This document shows, in pieces, positions 58,606 through 64,000 of a DNA stretch of 64,000 nt. The position numbers and the translations under genes were made by a program. A model generated the notes under the pieces. That model searched no databases and was not told the DNA's origin. It saw nothing but the letters and a program-made list of their open reading frames with translations. This stretch comes from Carettochelys insculpta (taxonomy: Eukaryota > Chordata > Testudines > Carettochelyidae), in contig NC_134160.1 in the NCBI RefSeq assembly GCF_033958435.1, forward strand, positions 12,821,001 through 12,885,000, read 5' to 3'. Every line of letters begins with the position of its first letter. The first letter of the stretch is position 1.

Positions 58606-58765
58606 CATAGGGGAGGGGGAGTTGCTCAGTGGTTTGAGCATCACCCTGCTTAAGAGAGGGTTGTGAGCTCAATCCTTGAAGAGGCTATTTAGGCTCTGGG
58701 AGGACTGGATGATCCTCCTGAGGTCCCTTTCAGCCCTATGAGGCACATGATGCTAAACACTAGTA
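58606..58765 (+). repeat. tRNA-derived SINE
   Basis: gggggagttgctcagtggtt, tgagcatcaccctgcttaag, agagggttgtgagctcaatc: A-box and B-box-like parts in order, then the CR1-like tail gaggtccctttcagccctat. Confidence 0.85.
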
Positions 58766-59067
58766 TATTTGGGTAGCATAGGCAGGTGGGCCATCCACGT
58801 TGAGGGTACCTTCCCCTAACCTGTTATATTACTCTCCCCAACCAACCCAGGTGGGTGTTATCTGTGGCAGGGTATGGCAGCAGCAGGGGGTCATTTGCTC
58901 TCACCCTGCACTCACCAAGCAGGTGAGTGCTTCTCTGGTCTGCCATATCCTCCTGGCCCACTTCTCCATCGCAGCTCTGGTCCTCACCATCTGTGCAAAG
59001 CAGAGCTCAATGGGGTGGGAGGGTGCCATGGAGCACAGCAGGCTGCTGCTGCTACTCATATGGTGAG

Positions 59068-59120
59068 AGTAACAAAGGCTCCTGTGTTACAGATCCAGAC
59101 TAACACGGTTACCCCTCCGA
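59068..59120 (+). mobile_element. Very short Penelope-like 3' tail insertion with 15-bp duplication
   Basis: Exact tactcatatggtgag at 59053-59067 and 59121-59135. The 53-bp insert, ending cagactaacacggttacccc, tccga, is the 3' tip of the second Penelope family. Confidence 0.85.
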
Positions 59121-59477
59121 TACTCATATGGTGAGTGTGCCTTGTGGGGTGAGGGGAGCTCACAGCACCCTGCCTCAGGTAATCCTCCCACCTCCTGTCC
59201 ATAGGACAGCAGAGGCAGCCACCCCAGTTCATATTATGGACAGGATGGCTTCAAGCATAGGATTGGGTCATAAACATTTATTTTATGGCCTCAGTTTTCA
59301 CCTGCTGAGCACTAAAGTCAGCAGAAGTAGTTTGTGTTTAGCAAGTCTGAAAACAGGCCTTCCTGCTCTCTTCATAATAACCCTTGGGTTTGCAGCATGG
59401 ATGAGCTATTCCTGCTGTTAGAATCTTTAATTTATTCATTTCCTGGCTTACTTTACAACTGAAACTTTACTGTGCAC

Positions 59478-59530
59478 CTGACAAAGCAGGTCTTTGCCCT
59501 TGAAAGCTTATGCTCCAGAATATGTTAGTC
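59478..59530 (+). repeat. Penelope-like second-family scrap
   Basis: tgacaaagcaggtctttgcc, cttgaaagcttatgctccag, aatatgttagtc; the sequence stops before the usual end and is followed by a MITE. Confidence 0.55.
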
Positions 59531-59536
59531 CATATG

Positions 59537-60218
59537 GGTTGCGTCTACACGTGCACGCTACTTCGAAGTAGCGGCGCCAACTTCGAAATAGCGCCCATCA
59601 TGGCTACACGTGTTGGGCGCTATTTCGAAGTTGAAATTGACGTTAGGCGGCGAGACTTCGAAGTCGCTAACCCCATGAGGGGATGGGAATAGCGCCCTAC
59701 TTAGAAGTTGAACGTCGAAGTAGGGCACGTGTAGACGATCCGCGTCCAGCAACATCGAAATAGCAGGGTCCGCCATGGCGACCATCAGCTGAGGGGTTGA
59801 GAGACGTTCTCTCTCCAGCCCCTGCGGGGCTCTATGGTCACCGTGTGCAGCAGCCCTTAGCCCAGGGCTTCTGGCTGCTGCTGTGGCAGCTGGGGATCCA
59901 TGCTGCATGCACAGGGTCTGCAACCAGTTGTCGGCTCTGTGGATCTTGTGTTGTTTAGTGCAACTGTGTCTGGGAGGGGCCCTTTAAGGGAGCGGCTTGC
60001 TGTTGAGTCTGCCCTGTGACCCTGTCTGCAGCTGTTCCTGGCACCCTTATTTTGATGTGTGCTACTTTGGCGTGTAGACGTTCCCTCACAGCGCCTATTT
60101 CGATGTGGTGCTGCCCAACATCGAAGTTGAACGTCGACGTTGCCAGCCCTGGAGGACATGTAGACGTTACTCATCGAAATAAGCTATTTTGATGTAGCGT
60201 GCACGTGTAGACGTAGCC
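59537..60218. mobile_element. Palindromic MITE, 682 bp, ATG flanks
   Basis: Left end ggttgcgtctacacgtgcac, gctac; right end gtagcgtgcacgtgtagacg, tagcc. ATG at 59534-59536 and 60219-60221, a likely 3-bp duplication. Internal arms rich in ttcgaagt/atcgaaat motifs. The largest copy of this superfamily in the window; no transposase seen. Confidence 0.85.
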
Positions 60219-61700
60219 ATGGTGTCACAGGACTTCTTGTTGTAATGTGCTTCGTTGCGCTAATAGAAGTACGTAAACACAAGATGTTGTCTTCTTTCTA
60301 AATCTATTTCATATAGCAGCAAAGCTTTCTTAGGGCCAGATCCTTAAATCCTGAGGGCCAACAAGCACGAATAACTGCCAAAACTGGGAGTGGCCAATAG
60401 TACCACATAGATTTTGTCTCTTTACAAGGAAAACATTTTCTTGCAGCTAGGTTTGTTAATGTGGCTTTTATGTAGGAAATGCTGCCTAAGAATGTTAATC
60501 AGATGCTTATTTTAAACTATAGATGCTTGATACTCATGTAATAAAAAGTGCTAATAGTAATTTAATTCAGTGTTTTATATAAATCTCTCCAGGGAAAGAT
60601 CTCATTTAATTTTTATCATTAAAAGCACTTACATGGGAGGAAAAAAATGAAAAGAACAAAACAACACAACAAGGGAACTACAATGTCTTATTTATAGACC
60701 ATTTTATCACAACACAGCAAGCAAGCAGCATTTTTAAAAATAATTCATTTTATATCTAGATTTGACTTCTTATCTAAAATGTAGAGACAATTCAATAAAT
60801 CATCAGACTTTCCCCTCCTCCTTCTTTCAAATCAGGTTGCAAACAGACTCATTTGGCATAGAATGTGAGGCTTGGGGATCACCGCAGGGAATGCTAGATG
60901 ACCACTTTTGCTGTTGTAATACCTCTACTACAGTGTAAATGCTTCCTGCTTGGTAGAACAGTGGAGAGGGAGATGAAAAAGGAACTGAGGAAATGAAAGA
61001 GGTTATCTTGGTGGTGTCCAGTTAAAAACCAAAAAAGCCAGGAAAGATCTGAATTTTTGCTGGACTGGAGCCTGGCTGCTCTGGTCTTTGAAGAGGCATG
61101 ATCCCCTGGTGAAACATTGGCTGGGAAAGTAGCAGATCAATTAGCTTGACAAGCCAAGTCTCACACTGGTCAATTTCTCTTTGAGACTTGTTTGATTCTC
61201 TGAATTCTATTTTGCCAACCTCTGCCTTTTAAGGCAACTATGCCAGCTCATTTCTACCTGCCAGGGACCTCCTTATGCACCTTCATCCAAGGCCAATGGC
61301 TTCCTTGATTCTGATCATCTCTCCACTTGAAAGCAAGAATCCTTTGCCATTTGTTACCCCTTTGTCCTGATCCATTTCCATAACAGGCACCCTCTAGAGA
61401 GTGAAGCTGCTGTTTGCCTGTTATTTATCTGTGTGCACTCCAGTTCCAGACCCCACCAGACAGTACTAATTGATCTGGGGCTGCTCAATATGCATCACGG
61501 GTTAAAATCTACACCAGCTGAATGAGAAGCATTCCAGAACATATTGGGAGAGCAGCTCACCGGACCCAGAATTCTGCCCATTTTTCCTTAGGCAAATTTC
61601 TCTTCTGTGGGAGTTTTGTCTGAGTATAAATTAATTAGAAACTCTGGGGCAGGGGAGGGCATGCTGCTGTGTACTCCAGAGGGTGGGCTGCCCAAGATCC
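60219..61700. other. Intergenic, no feature recognised
   Basis: AT-rich unique-looking sequence upstream of the MECR promoter. Confidence 0.4.
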
Positions 61701-61774
61701 ACCCTTTCTGCCCAAAGCCATACCCCTTCAAGGAGTAGAGAACTGGGCCCGCTTCCCAAGTCTGTCAGTCTCCC

Positions 61775-61885
61775 TGGCTGTGACCTTAGACAAGTCATGT
61801 CCCCTTTCTGGGCCTCAGTTTCCATAGCTGTAAAATTGGGGTGTTAAGATTTACCTGCCATACAGGAGTATTATGAGGCTTACTT
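61775..61885 (+). repeat. MIR-like SINE relic
   Basis: tgtgaccttagacaagtcat, gtcccctttctgggcctcag, tttccatagctgtaaaattg, gggtg: MIR core order. Confidence 0.85.
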
Positions 61886-61886
61886 C

Positions 61887-63060
61887 ATGTATGTATTTTT
61901 CATGTGCGTCCTCAGCCACGCAGTTAGGGACCCAGACCATGGAATGTACATAAAATACAGATTTGATGGGTCACTTTTCAACCTTTGTCACCTGAATGCT
62001 AAAACCAAGACGCTTGAGGGGCTCATCCTTGAAGCCCTTTTTGCTGATGACTGTGCACTTATGGCACACAAGGAATCGGATCTCCAGCTCATTGTCAACA
62101 AGTTTGCTGATGCCACTCGCCTCTTTTGGTTTGACCATCAACCTAGGAAAGACCAAGGTACTGTTTCAACCTGCTCCAGGACCTGCTGTTCTCCCCGCTT
62201 TAATCTTTATTGAAGGAACAGAGTTAAAAACAGTAGAGGAGTTCAAGTAACTTGGCAGTGTGATAGCCAATGATGGCTCCCTTGACAAAGAAATCAATGC
62301 CAGAATATGCCAGGCCAGCTGGGCACTAGGACATCTGAGAGCGCGAGTGTTGAATCAGCACAATATCCGACAGTTCACTAAACTGAAATTGTTCAAGGCT
62401 GTAGTCCTGACCAATCTCCTGTATGGCTGTGAAACCTGGACCTTGTACAGAAAACATATAAAACTGCTGGAGGGCTTCCACACATGCAGCCTGAGGTCAA
62501 CACTGCACATTTGATGGCAGGACAGAGTTACGAACCTGGAAGTCCTGGACAAAGCAGGAACCATGAGCATCGAAGCCAAGATTCTGAAAGCCTGGCTTCG
62601 CTGGACAGGGTACATCATAAGAATGGAGGAGTCGAGAATCCCTAAGCAACTCCTCTACATTGAACACTTCCAGGGCAAAAGGAATCCAGGTAGGCCTCGC
62701 AAGAGGTATAAAAACTGCGTGAAGGCCAACATTGCTCATGCTAGTTTAAAACCAAATCGTCTAGAGCAGCATGCAAAAGACCGAACAGGCTGGTGTGGTC
62801 TGGTACGACATGCGTATGACAACTTTGAAGAACAGCGACACGTATGCCTCATTGATGCTCGTGAGAGGAAGAAAGCAACAGTAGCAGCCGCACCAACAGA
62901 GCCAGGACATTTCCCTGGCCCCCACTGTGAACACCCATGCAGTTCAAAGCTTGGACTCGTCAGCCACATGCGAGTCCACAACCGATGAGCTTGTGCAAGC
63001 TCAAGACATCATCGTCGGACATGACGGACTACCTATATTTATATTATACTTCAAGTGTGT
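61887..63060 (+). pseudogene. Non-LTR retrotransposon RT C-terminal region with zinc-finger-like tail
   Basis: Three frame-shifted open pieces, 61887-62213, 62260-62514 and 62563-62988. Contain EALFADDCALMAHKESDLQL (FADD active site), KEINARICQASWALGHLRAR, VLTNLLYGCETWTLYRKHIK, LRWTGYIIRMEESRIPKQLL and EQHAKDRTGWCGLV. The end, HCEHPCSSKLGLVSHMRVH, matches the C2H2-like tail of these elements but its first Cys is Gly. This is not CR1: the LLYGCETWT block is typical of another LINE lineage widespread in fishes and invertebrates. Degenerate and 5'-truncated. Confidence 0.82.
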
Positions 63061-63181
63061 AAAGTGCATTAGGGTCTAGAATATCCTAGAGAAGAATCAA
63101 CTATCTTTGCTAGAAAGGAATAGAATATTTTAAAATGCAGCTTATGTCGATTGCAAGGCTTAAGAAATGGCATCATATATA

Positions 63182-63651
63182 CATTAAAGCCTCGAAATGC
63201 GTGATTTTGAGTTGCATTTAACTCACATTACTGCAAGCACAACTCAAAATCCCACTCCCCCCGGCACTGGCTCAACCCCCTCAGCCTGGTTCAACCCCTC
63301 GCCTGCCCCAGTTCAACCCCCCAACCCCTGTTCAACCCCCTTGAGTGTGGTTGTGGCTCAACCCCCCCACTCACAGCTCTGGCTCACACCCCCACACCCC
63401 CTGAAGCCCTAACCCACCCCAGGCTTAACCCCCCTGCCCCCCTCCCATGGCCCCAAACCACTGCCAGGCTTAACCCTCCCTAACTGCCCCCCCAACCCCA
63501 AGACTTACCTTTCAAAAGGAGGTCCAGGTGCTCCTGCTACTTCCCCGGCTGCAGAACATGCGTTCCACTGGGAAGAAAGCTGCCCCCCAGCTTACACTAA
63601 ATTCAAGTCGTGTGTGGGAACTCAACCCTCATGTAACTCAAGGGACTACTG
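63182..63651. mobile_element. Tigger-like non-autonomous transposon with C-rich core
   Basis: TA at 63180-63181 and 63652-63653. Left end cattaaagcctcg, right end caagggactactg. The core repeats gttcaaccccc about six times. Shares its right part with the 31597-32318 copy. Confidence 0.75.
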
Positions 63652-64000
63652 TATTATTTTTGCTGTGTCCCTCCTGTCTGCTGGGGCCAGGGTCTACCAT
63701 GTTTCCCACCCTGCCCTGTTTCGGTCACAACCTCTCCCCCAGCCAGCGTGGGGCCAGGCCCAGACCCCAACGGAACCCCCTCACCATGCCAGCCCTAGCC
63801 CCTCCCCCAGCCAGTGGAGGGCCTGGCCCAGCCAACAATGAAGCAATTCCCGCAGGCAGCGTGGGACCCAGCCGATAAACTTTGGACATGTATTACAACA
63901 AGTTTCTGTCTAAAACTTTCTTCCAGGCCAACTTCCGCTTGCACGTGGAGCTGCAACCAGGCCTCTAGTCCGCATGAAGCAAATTATCACAGGGCAGAGA

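Overview
The window is vertebrate nuclear DNA. It has two split genes with canonical GT-AG introns, a CpG-rich promoter, and about half visible interspersed repeats. The repeat mix (CR1 LINEs with long readable ORFs, many Penelope-like element ends, tRNA-derived SINEs, old MIR relics, palindromic MITEs, hAT- and Tigger-like non-autonomous DNA transposons) fits a sauropsid, most likely a turtle. Species was not determined.

Genes. (1) Plus strand, 9757-29482: a six-exon gene for a 153-residue TMEM244-like multi-pass membrane protein. It was assembled from splice sites whose phases all agree; the first coding exon holds only 12 codons. (2) Minus strand, 57689-33134: a complete ten-exon MECR gene for mitochondrial trans-2-enoyl-CoA/ACP reductase, 358 residues, starting in a CpG island. 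The two genes converge tail to tail, about 3.65 kb apart. From memory, human MECR lies next to SRSF4 and PTPRU on chromosome 1 while human TMEM244 is on chromosome 6, so the TMEM244-like gene here may be a separate paralogue.

Layout. 1-9.7 kb: Penelope-like copies, a hAT transposase relic, MITEs, a SINE and a CA/C-rich element of about 1.4 kb. 9.7-29.5 kb: the TMEM244-like gene. Its introns hold a nearly full-length CR1 (interrupted by a fold-back Penelope insertion), a CR1 with an open 350-codon reverse-transcriptase ORF nested in two MITEs, and a Penelope insertion with inverted arms and a 13-bp target-site duplication. 29.5-33.1 kb: intergenic, with an old CR1 and a Tigger-like element. 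33.1-57.7 kb: MECR, whose 12.2-kb first intron is full of DNA transposons, including a three-level nest. 57.7-64 kb: CpG island, SINE, palindromic MITE, LINE relic with a zinc-finger-like tail, and another Tigger-like element.

The two host genes show no functional link in the sequence. The rest is transposon history. The most unusual feature is a set of Penelope insertions whose 3' ends face outward at both borders. I found no bacterial features, CRISPR arrays or functional RNA genes.
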